Source of the DNA: Halomarina rubra
GTDB lineage: Archaea > Halobacteriota > Halobacteria > Halobacteriales > Haloarculaceae
Direction of reading: 5' to 3'
DNA length: 64,000 nucleotides
Assembly (NCBI RefSeq): GCF_023699475.1
Contig: NZ_JALXFV010000003.1
Location: 468,416 to 532,415 of the forward strand
The notes under the pieces are model-generated. The model worked only from the letters and a program-made list of their open reading frames with translations. It made no database searches and had not been told where the DNA came from. Both the position numbers and the translations under genes were made by a program. Positions 36,848 through 46,107 of this stretch are shown here, piece after piece (within the stretch, counting starts at the first letter, position 1; each line of letters begins with the position of its first letter).

Positions 36848-37477
36848 TCAGTCGTCGCCACGCCCCCGACGGGCGAGCGCGTACGCGCCGCCGAGGACGC
36901 CCCCGAGCGCCGCGACGGGGCCGAAGCCGGGGCCGAGTGCGCCCGACTCCCCGTCGTCGCCGCCGCCGTCGCTGCTCACGTCCTCGCGGCTGAAGTTGTA
37001 CCGGACGGCGTCCTCGCTGTCGCGGACGTTCTCCAGTTGGATACCGAGGAACTCGCCACCCCCACACGCCGACTGGTTGTTGATGACGAACAGGTCCCCG
37101 CTCGCGAAGTCGGTGTCCTGCGGGAGGTACGCCGACGACGGGACGACCTCGTACTGGTCGTTCTCTCCCGCGTTGACGGTGTCGACGACCTGCGTCTCGA
37201 ACACTCGGGGGTTCGACGGCGTCCACCCCTCGACGGTACAGCCACCGACCCCCTCGACGGTGGTGTCGAGTTCGCTCGTCAGCTTCAGCAGGAACCCCGT
37301 GTAGTCCTCGTCGCCGCTTATCGCCCCCGTCTGTGGCATGACGGCGGGGACGGCGACTCGTTCGCTCTCGCCGTCCTGAGCGGCCAGGACGGTCGGGCCG
37401 GCGGCGAGCGCGGCCACACTCGTTCCTGCGGTGGCGAGCAGACGACGACGGCTGAGGCGCGCGTTCGGTTCGGTCAT
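36848..37477 (-). CDS. Tat-exported protein with PGF-CTERM sorting tail
   Basis: 209 aa. Signal RLSRRRLLATAG (twin-arginine) with an AxA-type site near residue 33. The C-terminus shows a Gly/Asp linker, then ALGPGFGPVAALGGVLGG and a basic tail, the pattern cleaved and lipid-linked by archaeosortase A. The mature domain has VINNQSACGGGEFLGIQ and a second cysteine (GGCTVEGW), possibly a disulfide. Surface protein of unknown role. Confidence 0.8.
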   Translation of the reverse strand: MTEPNARLSRRRLLATAGTSVAALAAGPTVLAAQDGESERVAVPAVMPQTGAISGDEDYTGFLLKLTSELDTTVEGVGGCTVEGWTPSNPRVFETQVVDTVNAGENDQYEVVPSSAYLPQDTDFASGDLFVINNQSACGGGEFLGIQLENVRDSEDAVRYNFSREDVSSDGGGDDGESGALGPGFGPVAALGGVLGGAYALARRGRGDD

Positions 37478-37599
37478 GCGAGAACCGACTCGCGGCTATC
37501 GTTTGACTGTTGGGCCCGCGGTGAGCGTCGCTGGTGGTCGCGGTCCACGCTCCCGGTCGGCGGTCCCGCGCCCGCCTGCACGCGGGGAGAATCGTTTAG

Positions 37600-37609
37600 G
37601 TTTTTAACC
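37600..37609 (+). promoter_or_regulatory. Promoter of pcn
   Basis: GTTTTTAACC centred 27 bp before the pcn ATG, with AT-rich TCGTTTAGG just upstream. Predicted leaderless transcript. Confidence 0.6.
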
Positions 37610-37630
37610 CATCCCCGGTAAACCGTTCGT

Positions 37631-38374
37631 ATGTTCAAGGCTATCGTGAGCTCGGGGACGCTCCGGGCGGCGCTCGACTCCGTCGGCGTGCTGGTCGACG
37701 AGTGTAAGATCCGTCTCGACGAAGACGAGCTCACGATTCGTGCGGTCGACCCCGCGAACGTGGGGATGGTCGACCTCTCGCTCTCCCCCGCCGCCTTCGA
37801 GTCCTACGAGACCGACGGCGGCGTCATCGGCGTCGACCTCTCGCGCCTCGAGGAGATGGTGAAGATGGCGAGCGCCGACCAGCTCGTCCACCTCGAACTC
37901 GACGAGGAGACGCGCAAGCTCCACATCCAGATCGACGGCCTGGAGTACACGCTGGCGCTCATCGACCCCGACTCCATCCGCCAGGAACCCGACCTCCCGG
38001 ACCTCGACCTCGCCGCCAACATCGTCCTCGAAGGGAGCCACATCGACCGCGCGGTCAAGGCCGCCGACATGGTCTCCGAGCACATCGTCCTCGGCGTCAA
38101 CGAAGACGAGGACCACTTCTACGTCGACGCGCAGGGCGACACCGACGACGTCCACTTCGAACTCGACCGCGAGGACCTCATCGACCTCACCGCCGGCGAC
38201 GCCCACTCGCTGTTCAGCCTCGACTACCTCAAGGAGATGAACAAGGCCATCCCGAAAGACGCCGAGGTCACCGTCGAACTCGGCGAGGACTTCCCGGTCA
38301 AGATGCACTTCGACATCGCGGAAGGACAGGGCAACGTCACCTACATGCTCGCCCCGCGCATCCAGAGCGACTGA
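37631..38374 (+). CDS. pcn: PCNA sliding clamp
   Basis: 247 aa homotrimeric clamp that tethers DNA polymerases, RFC-loaded. Seen: two PCNA folds with [20 protein letters not shown], the interdomain connector around [21 protein letters not shown] strand ([12 protein letters not shown]) and the end [12 protein letters not shown]. Length is normal. Acidic surface typical of halophiles. It has its own promoter and stands in a neighbourhood with priL, hjc and an RFC subunit. Confidence 0.98.
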   Translation: MFKAIVSSGTLRAALDSVGVLVDECKIRLDEDELTIRAVDPANVGMVDLSLSPAAFESYETDGGVIGVDLSRLEEMVKMASADQLVHLELDEETRKLHIQIDGLEYTLALIDPDSIRQEPDLPDLDLAANIVLEGSHIDRAVKAADMVSEHIVLGVNEDEDHFYVDAQGDTDDVHFELDREDLIDLTAGDAHSLFSLDYLKEMNKAIPKDAEVTVELGEDFPVKMHFDIAEGQGNVTYMLAPRIQSD

Positions 38375-38422
38375 ACGACGGTAGAGCCCGCTCTCTCGGT
38401 CTCTTCTCTCCCGACCCCGCTC

Positions 38423-39010
38423 TCAGAGCGACCGGTCGATGACCGCCTTCGCCGCCCGTGCCTTCTCCTTCCAGCCGTAGCCCTGGTCGTAGACGTGGCG
38501 TTTCGAGTCGACGAGGTGCTCGGGCGAGGCCTCCTCGAACCCGCCGCGCTTCCAGGTGCCAGACTCGTGGAGCCACGCGACGACCTGCTCGCGGGTCTCC
38601 TCCCAGGAGAGTCCCACCATCTCGTAGTACGCGATGATGGCGAACACGGCGTTGTCGTGGGTGCCCGGCACCGACCCCTTCTCGTAGACCGTTCGGATGG
38701 GTTCCTGGGTCGGTTCGGAGACCTGCTCTTTGAACTCCGCCGCCGAGCGCAGTTCGAGCGCGTCGCCGCGGGTCTCCTTCAGCCGTTGTTCGTGACGCAG
38801 GCGACTCAGCGCCGCGGAGTGGAGCGGGTCCCACGGTCCGTCGGTCGCCTCGCGGATGCGCCCCTCGCGTTTCGCGCCGTCGCTCAGCGCGACGAGCACG
38901 TCCGTGTAGGCGCGCTCGACCTCGGGCCAGGGGGTGCCGTCGAACCGGCAGTCGGGGTCGTGCAGGCTGTTGGTCGAGCGACAGTCCGGACAGGGGTAGC
39001 GAAACCGCAC
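38423..39010 (-). CDS. Haloarchaeal zinc-finger protein near pcn, unknown function
   Basis: 195 aa from the GTG at 39010 (MRFRYPCPDCRS), supported by an ATTTATC box at about 39031-39039 giving a leaderless mRNA. N-terminal CPDC plus HDPDC probably bind zinc (residues 6-25). The rest is helical with WEETREQVVAWLHESGTWKRGG and ends YGWKEKARAAKAVIDRSL, somewhat like primase-associated helical domains, though I cannot confirm that. Convergent with pcn, 48 bp apart. Confidence 0.78.
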   Translation of the reverse strand: MRFRYPCPDCRSTNSLHDPDCRFDGTPWPEVERAYTDVLVALSDGAKREGRIREATDGPWDPLHSAALSRLRHEQRLKETRGDALELRSAAEFKEQVSEPTQEPIRTVYEKGSVPGTHDNAVFAIIAYYEMVGLSWEETREQVVAWLHESGTWKRGGFEEASPEHLVDSKRHVYDQGYGWKEKARAAKAVIDRSL

Positions 39011-39364
39011 GCTCGGGAGTTGGTGGGGGCCGATAAATGTCGTTCGGGTCGTCGAGCGGGTCACCACGGCGTCGGAGACGAGGGTGTCTCCGCCCATGGC
39101 CCGGACTGGCGACGACCGATGACTCGGCGGCCGACTCGACGCCCCCACAGCGCGAGTCGCTCGCCGATGGCCCGAGTCGACGGGTCTCAGGGGGAACCGG
39201 CGACCCGTCGGAGTCGTCGTGCTGGGCTGTCAGAGGCCATCACTGTCGTCGGTACGCGACGGTCCTTCTCGGGCTACCAGTCAGAGGCGGCGCGACGGTC
39301 GTAATCGCGTTGCATGGTGTATCCTGTCGAACGTCTGTGACTATCTCGCTGGCCGACGTGCTCG
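39011..39364. other. Intergenic region, only a promoter seen
   Basis: 354 bp between two leftward genes. It contains the TATA-like box of the zinc-finger gene (about 39031-39039). Other open frames here are arginine/serine-rich, overlap the regulator gene end and are not credible. Confidence 0.45.
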
Positions 39365-40030
39365 TCAGTCGGACCGGTCCGGGGCGTCGGGGACGACGAC
39401 CGTACTCGTCGACAGGGCGACGATGGCTCTCCGGAGTCGTTCGGTGACCGCCTGGTCCGAGATGCCGAGTTGCTCCGCGAGGTCGACCGTCGAACGTCGC
39501 CGCGGGATGTCGTAGTAGCCGGTCTCGACGGCCAGGACGAGTGCTTCGCGTTGCTGTTCGGTCAGCCCGTAGTGGCGTCGGTCGACGGGGCCGTCGGGAG
39601 TGGTGATTCGACGGACGCCGTAGTGGACGTGTGCGTTCTCACAGTGACGCTGGAACGCCGACAGCGACTCGTGGGTGTGAAATCGGAGTTCGAACGTCCA
39701 CGTGTCTGCGACGGCAGTCGCGCGAAGCAGGTGGGCGTCCTCGCGGTGGATGGCGTCGAAGAGGTGGTCGCTGCTGGCGTCCCAGCGGAGGGCGTAGAGC
39801 GTCTCACCGTCGAAGCGGTCGAGTTCGTCGAACGAGTCGACCGCCGGGTGGTTCCGGACGCTCCTCGCGAACCGTTCGGGGTCGGCGTCGTAGGTCCACA
39901 CGAGCGGGACGGCGCGCTCGCCGACCGGGACGACTCGCTCCAGTTCGAGTTCCGTCCCCTCGGGTATCGGGAGGATGCGGCCGAGTTCGAACTGCCCCGC
40001 GGCGATGCGAAGCTCCGCGACGACACTCAT
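39365..40030 (-). CDS. HTH_10 (bacterio-opsin-activator type) transcriptional regulator
   Basis: 221 aa. N-terminal beta-rich domain with HTHESLSAFQRHCENAHV near residue 115-135, then LTEQQREALVLAVETGYYDI and STVDLAEQLGISDQAVTERLRR, the conserved C-terminal HTH. Many copies exist in each haloarchaeon; targets are unknown. No GAF or PAS sensor is fused, so this is the short class. Confidence 0.92.
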   Translation of the reverse strand: MSVVAELRIAAGQFELGRILPIPEGTELELERVVPVGERAVPLVWTYDADPERFARSVRNHPAVDSFDELDRFDGETLYALRWDASSDHLFDAIHREDAHLLRATAVADTWTFELRFHTHESLSAFQRHCENAHVHYGVRRITTPDGPVDRRHYGLTEQQREALVLAVETGYYDIPRRRSTVDLAEQLGISDQAVTERLRRAIVALSTSTVVVPDAPDRSD

Positions 40031-40273
40031 TATTTCGTACCTGTTCTGGCGAGCGGTGGTGGTATGGGCTGGAAGCTTGGTTCACCAAGCCGGCCGCGAC
40101 GCTCGCCACTACTATGCGACGGAGAGACATAGCGTGTCCGCCAAGCCACAGACGTATCTGTGCGGCGCGCGTGACATTCGTTGGCATCCACCGCCCGTCG
40201 CCAACACGCCGTCGTATCGGTCGGCCCCTCGGGGCCGAACGGTGTCACAACGCCGGCTTTCGGGTTCCGACCC

Positions 40274-40477
40274 ATGACGATGACACTTCCGGCGGCCACC
40301 GACGCGGACTCGTTCAACCACGCACTCGCGACACTGCTCCTCGCGGCGTCCGACAACGGCGTCGACGTGGCGGGCGGGTGGGACTGCTCGACCGACGGCG
40401 ACGGTCCCGACTGGGACACCGTCATCCTCGAACTCGCCCCCACCGCGTCCACCGTGGAGTCGACCGACGGGGCCTGA
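40274..40477 (+). CDS. Small orphan HalOD1-like protein
   Basis: 67 aa. Contains NGVDVAGGWDCSTDG and GPDWDTVILELA, which recall the GGW...DWDV.I pattern I associate with haloarchaeal HalOD1 output domains. A stand-alone copy of this length is plausible. It lies 37 bp before priL and opposite the HTH_10 gene. Weak family call; the acidic codon pattern supports expression. Confidence 0.55.
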   Translation: MTMTLPAATDADSFNHALATLLLAASDNGVDVAGGWDCSTDGDGPDWDTVILELAPTASTVESTDGA

Positions 40478-40514
40478 CCGCCGTACTTATCGGCCCGCGG
40501 CCGATGGAGCGAGT

Positions 40515-41522
40515 ATGGACGCCCACCACGCGCGCTACCCGTTCTTCGAGAGCGCCCGCCAGGCGGTGGGCGAGGCGGGCGTCGACCTCGTCACGCTGAT
40601 TCGCGAGGGCCACCCGGCGGTCGAACGCGGCCGCGAGCGCGTCCAGCGCGCGCTCGTCGCCGGTACCGTCGAACAGGCAAGCGACCAGCGCGTCGACGCC
40701 CGGACGGAGGTGCTGTCGTACCCCATCGCCCGGGTGCTCGTCTCGCTGGTCGACGCTCCCGGTGCGGTCGAGAAGTACGCCGCCAGCGAGGCGACCACGG
40801 CCCACGAGCGGTTCGTCGAGGAGTTCGAGCGCGGCCGCCAGTCGACGCTCGGCGGCGACCCGCTCACCCTCGACGCCGTCCTCCGGGAGTTCGACCTCGC
40901 GAGCGTCGTCCGGAGCGACGGGACGGACACAGACCCCACCGAGTATCGCGTCGCCGTCGGGACCTACCTCGACCTCGCGCCCGCGGGCGACGACTGGCGA
41001 CTCGTCACCCGCGAACTCGCCGACGGCTGGGTCACCGTCACCCGCCGAGAGCTGTACGACCTGCTCGAACGCGCCGTCGAGCGCCGGGTCGCCGACGGCC
41101 TGCCGCTGACGGTGCCCGAGGAGATCGCCGACCCGCTGGCGGCCGTCGTGAGCGAGGTGGAGTCGGCGCTCGCCACCGCCACCTACCCCCGGTCGTTCGA
41201 CCGGGTCGACCCAGGGTCGTTCCCGCCGTGCATGCAGGCGTTGCTCGACCGGGCTCGGAGCGACGAGGAGTCGCTGTCGGCGGCCGGTCGGTTCGCGCTC
41301 GTCTCGTTTCTCGGTGCGCTCGGGATGGACGGCGAGGCGGCGACGACGCTCGTCGGGTCGGCCGACGAGTCGCTCGCGTACGCTGCCGACCGTCTCGACG
41401 GCGGTCTCTACCCGCCACCCAGCTGTTCGACGATGCAAGCGTACGACGTCTGCATCGACCCCGACGACCGCTGTGCGACCATCGACCACCCGCTCGAGTA
41501 CTACGCCGAGGCGTTGGAGTAG
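40515..41522 (+). CDS. priL: DNA primase large subunit
   Basis: 335 aa PriL. The four iron-sulfur cysteines are visible: PPCMQALL (about residue 241), PPPSCSTM (about 308), AYDVC and DDRCATIDHP near the end. N-terminal MDAHHARYPFFESAR and the helical body fit the family. With PriS (not in this window) it makes RNA primers. An ACTTAT box about 28 bp before the ATG suggests a leaderless mRNA. Its last codons are duplicated downstream. Confidence 0.95.
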   Translation: MDAHHARYPFFESARQAVGEAGVDLVTLIREGHPAVERGRERVQRALVAGTVEQASDQRVDARTEVLSYPIARVLVSLVDAPGAVEKYAASEATTAHERFVEEFERGRQSTLGGDPLTLDAVLREFDLASVVRSDGTDTDPTEYRVAVGTYLDLAPAGDDWRLVTRELADGWVTVTRRELYDLLERAVERRVADGLPLTVPEEIADPLAAVVSEVESALATATYPRSFDRVDPGSFPPCMQALLDRARSDEESLSAAGRFALVSFLGALGMDGEAATTLVGSADESLAYAADRLDGGLYPPPSCSTMQAYDVCIDPDDRCATIDHPLEYYAEALE

Positions 41523-41697
41523 CGAGATTCGGAGCGAGCGTCAGCGAGTGAGAATCTCGACGGAACGAACGGTGAACACCGAGAGCCGTGAGTAGCGAGA
41601 TTCGGAGCCGCGCGGGACCCCTGGTCCCGCTGGAAACCGGCGTCCGATGGACGCCGGTGACGAGCGTCAGTGAGTGAGAATCTCGACAGAACGAACG
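41517..41697. repeat. Duplicated 55-bp unit after priL, second copy split by a twin-hairpin insert
   Basis: Copy 1 (41517-41571) includes the priL stop; its CGAGATTC/GAATCTCG arms can pair. Copy 2 matches as 41590-41608 (19 bp exact) and 41662-41697 (2 mismatches), separated by a 53-bp insert (41609-41661). The insert holds two perfect hairpins: GCGGGACC/GGTCCCGC and ACCGGCGTCC/GGACGCCGGT. Lies between convergent genes, so it may act in termination. Confidence 0.75.
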
Positions 41698-41735
41698 CTG
41701 TCGAGGGTGACGTACGCGACGAGCGTGCGGGTCGG

Positions 41736-41936
41736 CTACTGCCGCGAGAGGAAGACGGCGACGAGCGTCATCAACACGACGAACCCCGCGATGGAGCCGA
41801 TGAGCGCGAACGCGCCCTCACCGGAGAGGCCGTCGGCGTTGTACGTCCCGCCGACGTAGACGACGGCGGCGATGAAGAGTCCGACGGCGACGACGGAGAC
41901 GACGATCTCGGTGACTGTCTCCCGGTCCAGAGCCAT
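41736..41936 (-). CDS. Small two-TM haloarchaeal protein
   Basis: 66 aa. TM segments about residues 10-28 and 43-62 with NADGLSGEGA loop; N-terminus MALDRETVTEIVV. A widespread small membrane protein type in haloarchaea with no known role. Convergent with priL and divergent from the SWIM gene. Confidence 0.75.
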   Translation of the reverse strand: MALDRETVTEIVVSVVAVGLFIAAVVYVGGTYNADGLSGEGAFALIGSIAGFVVLMTLVAVFLSRQ

Positions 41937-42119
41937 GTCCCGCGATTCCGACGGTCACAGCAAAAGCCCTTCGAACCGCACGCCCGACGGCGGAGGACGC
42001 GGCCGTGCGTCCCGTCGGGCAATTTCAGATTCACCACGCACACGCGGGCGAGCGGTTGATACGTCTCGACAACCTACGTTTCGTGTGGAGCGGACGCCGT
42101 CCGTCTCCCGAGCCAAACC

Positions 42120-42863
42120 ATGACGCCAACCGAACACACACCAGCGTCACAGCGGCACGCACTTGCCCCGGATACGCGACTGCTCGACCCACGTGCGGCC
42201 CGCGCGTGGACCGAGAAGATGGCCGTTACAGCCCTCGGAGGCGGCATCTACGAGGTCGAGAGCGACAGCGGCCACACCTACGCCGTCGACCTCGTCGACG
42301 GGAAGTGTAGCTGTCCCGACCACCAGATGCGTGGCGTTCGCTGTAAGCACATCCGCAGAGTTGCACTCGAAATAACGGGGGGAAGAGTCCCCGCTCCGGG
42401 TCGCCGCGTCGTCGACTGTCTCGCCTGCGGCCGCGAGGCGTTCGTCCGCGAGGACGACCCTGCGGTCTGTGACCACTGCCGACTGCCGCCGGGCACGACG
42501 GTGCGTGACCGCGAGACCGACGCGTTGCTGGTCGTCGTCGAGACGACCGACGAACGCGCCGACGAGGTGACCGTCCCGAAGAAGGGCACGCTCGCCGACT
42601 TCGACGGTGGAGTCGACGAGGAGACCACCGTCGCCGACTACCCGAACAACCGCCACTACCCGCGTGAGGACCCCGTCGTCCGGGCGGTGTATCCGTTCTC
42701 GGGCGACCCGGACACGCCGTTCGAGGACCTCCAGCGGTACTCGTTCCCGCTGTCGCGCCTCGACCGCGTCGTCTCGCGGCCCGACCGCTCCGGGCCCACC
42801 CGCAGTAGCGGCCGCGAGGAGGCCGACCGGCGCGACACGGACCGCTCGCTCGCACCGGCCTGA
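42120..42863 (+). CDS. SWIM zinc-finger protein with second zinc ribbon
   Basis: 247 aa. SWIM motif CSCPDHQMRGVRCKHIRRV (CxCx(n)CxH, about residues 63-76) follows a YEVESDSGHTYAVDL strand region. A second possible zinc site is CLACGREAF...CDHC (about 100-122). The C-terminal part is a basic/acidic tail with YPREDPVVRAVYPF. SWIM domains bind DNA or proteins and in some archaea and eukaryotes link to recombination. Neighbour hjc suggests, but does not prove, a repair context. Confidence 0.88.
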   Translation: MTPTEHTPASQRHALAPDTRLLDPRAARAWTEKMAVTALGGGIYEVESDSGHTYAVDLVDGKCSCPDHQMRGVRCKHIRRVALEITGGRVPAPGRRVVDCLACGREAFVREDDPAVCDHCRLPPGTTVRDRETDALLVVVETTDERADEVTVPKKGTLADFDGGVDEETTVADYPNNRHYPREDPVVRAVYPFSGDPDTPFEDLQRYSFPLSRLDRVVSRPDRSGPTRSSGREEADRRDTDRSLAPA

Positions 42864-42905
42864 GCGGGCGCGACGACGTGGCGACGCGACGCCGAGGCGC
42901 TCGCG

Positions 42906-43328
42906 TCAGTCGCTCGTCAGCGTCGTCTGTTCGCTCCCGCCGGTCAACTCCTCGATGTCGGTGCCGTCGGCGAGCGCCGTCTCCTTCTTCACGCGGTAGT
43001 TGCCCCCGTCGGTGACGTACAAATCGGCGGGGTGGAAGAAGAACCAGTCCTCGCGGTCGAAGCGGACGCCGATGCGCGGTTTCGCGCCGAAGTTCTGCGA
43101 GAAGTACACCAGCGCCTCGACCTCCTCGCCCGTGAGGTAGATGGGCCGACCGTTGGAGGCCTTCGCCTCGATGGCGTAGAACACGTCGCCGTTCCCGGCG
43201 AGGACGTCCGGCAGTTCGCGGTCGGTGCTCGACCCGCTGGCGGGGGCGCGCATCACCGCGAACCCGCGGTCGTGGAGTTCGTTGACGAGTTCTCGCTCGC
43301 GACGGTCCCCCTTCCTGTTGCCCGGCAT
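42906..43328 (-). CDS. hjc: Holliday junction resolvase Hjc
   Basis: 140 aa. Hjc active site visible: [14 protein letters not shown] helix with Glu, [13 protein letters not shown] (metal-binding Asp) and [11 protein letters not shown] (ExK). The C-terminal end adds about 20 residues ([14 protein letters not shown]) beyond the core. Cleaves four-way junctions in recombination. Convergent with the SWIM gene. Confidence 0.95.
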   Translation of the reverse strand: MPGNRKGDRRERELVNELHDRGFAVMRAPASGSSTDRELPDVLAGNGDVFYAIEAKASNGRPIYLTGEEVEALVYFSQNFGAKPRIGVRFDREDWFFFHPADLYVTDGGNYRVKKETALADGTDIEELTGGSEQTTLTSD

Positions 43329-43446
43329 GTGCCTGCTTCTCGGCCGGAGCGGCTTAAGGGCGTGGAGAGCGCGGTGAAACTGACAGACGGCGGCGGGGTG
43401 ACGTGAGACGGTCGAGAATCGCTTCCTCCGGGCTGCTGGTGGCGGT

Positions 43447-44844
43447 CTACGTCCCGTGCTGCCAGTCGCCCATGTACTCGACCTGCGCGTCGGTCAGGTC
43501 GTCGATGTCGATGCCCTCGGCGGCGAGTTTGATGCGTGCGACCTCGCGGTCGAGTGCGTCGGGTACGTCGTGGACGCCCGCGTCATAGGAGCGTTCGCCG
43601 GCGGGCGTCAGCCCGTTGCCCCGACCGATGCGCTCGCGGACGCGCTCGGCGATGCGTTCGCCCAGCCCACCTTTCTCGGCGGCGACGAGTTCGCGGACAC
43701 AGACGGCCTGCACGCCGAAGCTCTGGTCCATCACTTCGACGGGGTGGCCCAGCGAGAGCGGGCCAGCGAGGTTGACGAGTCGACCCTCCGCCAGCACGTT
43801 GAGGCGGCGGCCGTCGTCCATCTCGTACTCGCGGACGCCGTCGCGGACTTCTCGCACGTTCGTGGCCATGTCCGAGAGCTGGTCGAGGTTGACCTCGATG
43901 TCGAAGTGGCCCGCGTTGGCGAGGAGGACGCCGTCCTTCGCGACCTCGAAGTGCTCCTCGGTGACGACGTCGCGGTTCCCGGTCGTCGTGAGTATCACGT
44001 CGGCCTTCTCGGCGGCCTCTTTCATGGAGCAGACCTCGTAGCCCTCCATGTGTGCTTCGAGCGCGCGGCGGGGGTCGACCTCGGTGACGATGACGTGGGC
44101 GTTCTGCCCGGCGGCCTTCTTCGCGACGCCGCGGCCACAGTCGCCGTAGCCCGCGACGACGACGTTCTTCCCGGCGTACGAGAGGTTCGTCGTCATGGCG
44201 ATGTTCGCCAGCGAGGACTCGCCGGTCCCGTGGACGTTGTCGAACAGGCGCTTCATCGGCGTGTCGTTGACCGCGAACACGGGGTAGTCGAGCGCGCCGT
44301 CCTCGTCCATCGCGCGCAGGCGGTGGACCCCGGTGGTGGTCTCCTCACACCCGCCGATGATGCCCTCGATGAGGTCGGGGTGCTCCTCGTGGATGCGGAG
44401 GACGAGGTCGCCACCGTCGTCGACGGTGACGGTCGGTTCGAGGGCGATGGTCGCCTCGATAGCCTCGTAGTACTCCTCGTCGTCGACGCCGCGTTTGGCG
44501 TAGGAGTCGATGTTCTCGTTGGCGTCGAGCGCCGCGCTCACGTCGTCGTGGGTCGAGAGCGGGTTGCACCCCGTGATGGCGACCTGTGCGCCGCCGGCGG
44601 CGAGCGTCTCGGTGAGTGCCGCTGTTTTAGCCTCGACGTGCATCGCCATGGCGATACGCTGGCCCTCGAACGGCGTCGACTCCTCGAACTCCTCGCGCAG
44701 GGCGGCGAGGATGGGCATGTGCTGGCGCGCCCAGTCGATTTTCTTTCGTCCCGACTCGCGTGCGGCGGCGAGACTCTCGAAGGCCACGTCCGACTCCTCG
44801 TCGGCCGTCGCCGTCGTGAGGTACTCGCTGACGGTCTCGGTCAT
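43447..44844 (-). CDS. ahcY: Adenosylhomocysteinase
   Basis: 465 aa. Reversibly splits S-adenosylhomocysteine to adenosine and homocysteine, relieving methyltransferase inhibition. Seen: [30 protein letters not shown], the NAD site [16 protein letters not shown], and ending [14 protein letters not shown]. Slightly longer than the ~430-aa archaeal norm owing to an acidic N-terminus ([11 protein letters not shown]). An adenosine-type deaminase gene is two genes away. Confidence 0.97.
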   Translation of the reverse strand: MTETVSEYLTTATADEESDVAFESLAAARESGRKKIDWARQHMPILAALREEFEESTPFEGQRIAMAMHVEAKTAALTETLAAGGAQVAITGCNPLSTHDDVSAALDANENIDSYAKRGVDDEEYYEAIEATIALEPTVTVDDGGDLVLRIHEEHPDLIEGIIGGCEETTTGVHRLRAMDEDGALDYPVFAVNDTPMKRLFDNVHGTGESSLANIAMTTNLSYAGKNVVVAGYGDCGRGVAKKAAGQNAHVIVTEVDPRRALEAHMEGYEVCSMKEAAEKADVILTTTGNRDVVTEEHFEVAKDGVLLANAGHFDIEVNLDQLSDMATNVREVRDGVREYEMDDGRRLNVLAEGRLVNLAGPLSLGHPVEVMDQSFGVQAVCVRELVAAEKGGLGERIAERVRERIGRGNGLTPAGERSYDAGVHDVPDALDREVARIKLAAEGIDIDDLTDAQVEYMGDWQHGT

Positions 44845-44928
44845 GTCTGTCTCGTCCGGGGGCGACAGGAAAACGCTACCGCTACCGGACCGTGAAAACG
44901 TGAGAACCCGCGAGGGAGCGACCGACGT

Positions 44929-45933
44929 TCAGACGTCGATGGAGACGACCGGGCCGTAAGAGGCCTCTGGCTCGTCGTCACTGTCGTCTTCGTCGTTCTC
45001 CTCCGCTTCTTCCTCGCTCTCTTCATCGTCACCGTCGTCCTTGCCGTGCTTCTTCTCCTTCTCGTCGTGCTTGTCGTTACCCGCGTGTTCCGGGGGACCG
45101 CGACGGTCGTCGTCGTCCTTCGGTCCGGCGTGGGCGGGCTTGCCGGCGTGCTCGGGCTTCTGGTCCGCACCGGGGTTGTTCTCGGTGACGAAATCGGAGA
45201 CGAGCTGACCGAGCGGTTCGTCGCCGTCACTGTCGCCGCTCAGCAGTCCGTGGACGAACGCCGAGACTCGGTCGCCGAAGCTCTTCGGCTCCCCGTCTTC
45301 CTCGGCGACGAGCGTGGCCGTCGTCGTGGCCGTCTCGTCGCCCATCGTCGCCGTCACGTCGACGGTGACGTTCCCTTCGGGGGTCGGGAGGTCGACGGTG
45401 CCGTTCGGACCCGTCGTGTAGTTGCCGACGCCCGCGTACGTCGAGTTGTTCACGACCGGCGCGTCGACCGTCACGGAGGCGTTCGCGACCCCCGAGTCGT
45501 TCTCGGTGACGAGGACGGTGACACCGTCGTCCTGCTCGACGACGACGTCGAACGCCTCGCGCTCCTCACTCTCGTCTGTCTCACCGACCAGTTCGACGGT
45601 CTCGGTGACCGAGGCGTTCCCGACCGTCGCCGTCACGTCGACGGTGACGTTCTCTTCGGGGGACGCGAGCGTGACCGTGCCGTCCGCGTCGGTCGAGTAC
45701 TCGCCCTCCGCGACGACGGAGGAGTTGTCGACGGGGCCGACGACGACCGAGGCGTTCTCGACCGCGCTCCCGTTGTTCGTGACCGTGATTACGACGTTCT
45801 CGGCCTGACTCACGTCGACCGCGAGACCGTCGTCGTCCTGGGCGATGCCGAGTGCGACCGCACCCGTGGAGAACGCACCGACCACGAGCAACGCCGTCGC
45901 GAAGACGGCGAACAGAGTTCGTTTCTGACTCAT
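44929..45933 (-). CDS. Secreted or membrane-anchored protein with two Ig-like repeats and charged tail
   Basis: 334 aa, ATG at 45933 (MSQKRTLFAVFATALLVVGA). N-terminal hydrophobic signal segment. Two homologous ~80-residue beta domains (about 40-115 and 125-205), each with NASV...V and a closing PEENVTVDVTATV/PEGNVTVDVTATM motif. Then a linker and a strongly charged region (about 250-325) with PEHAGKPAHAG, PPEHAG and K/D/E runs, possibly metal- or ion-binding. Many NxS/T sites suggest N-glycosylation. Function unknown. Confidence 0.72.
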   Translation of the reverse strand: MSQKRTLFAVFATALLVVGAFSTGAVALGIAQDDDGLAVDVSQAENVVITVTNNGSAVENASVVVGPVDNSSVVAEGEYSTDADGTVTLASPEENVTVDVTATVGNASVTETVELVGETDESEEREAFDVVVEQDDGVTVLVTENDSGVANASVTVDAPVVNNSTYAGVGNYTTGPNGTVDLPTPEGNVTVDVTATMGDETATTTATLVAEEDGEPKSFGDRVSAFVHGLLSGDSDGDEPLGQLVSDFVTENNPGADQKPEHAGKPAHAGPKDDDDRRGPPEHAGNDKHDEKEKKHGKDDGDDEESEEEAEENDEDDSDDEPEASYGPVVSIDV

Positions 45934-45959
45934 CACATCACATTCTGTGAACGACACGG

Positions 45960-45970
45960 ACATAAGTCAG
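45960..45970 (-). promoter_or_regulatory. Promoter of the repeat-domain secreted protein
   Basis: Minus-strand GACTTATGTC centred about 31 bp before the ATG. A GAACGTTC palindrome occurs about 70 bp further upstream. Confidence 0.45.
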
Positions 45971-46107
45971 TCAGGACGTTCAGCCGGTTCGGGGGTGTTC
46001 GACGGCTCCGCGAGGCGAGTCGAGAACTCGTTAGAACGTTCAAAACCCCTTCTCGACGTTTAGCTCTGATTACTCCACCGTCGACCCGCGTCCTCGTCGC
46101 GTCGCCC

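Noticed and set aside
39037..39447. Plus-strand open frame in the gap before the HTH_10 gene
   Set aside because: Arg/Ser-rich, overlaps the end of the regulator gene and has no promoter or family resemblance.
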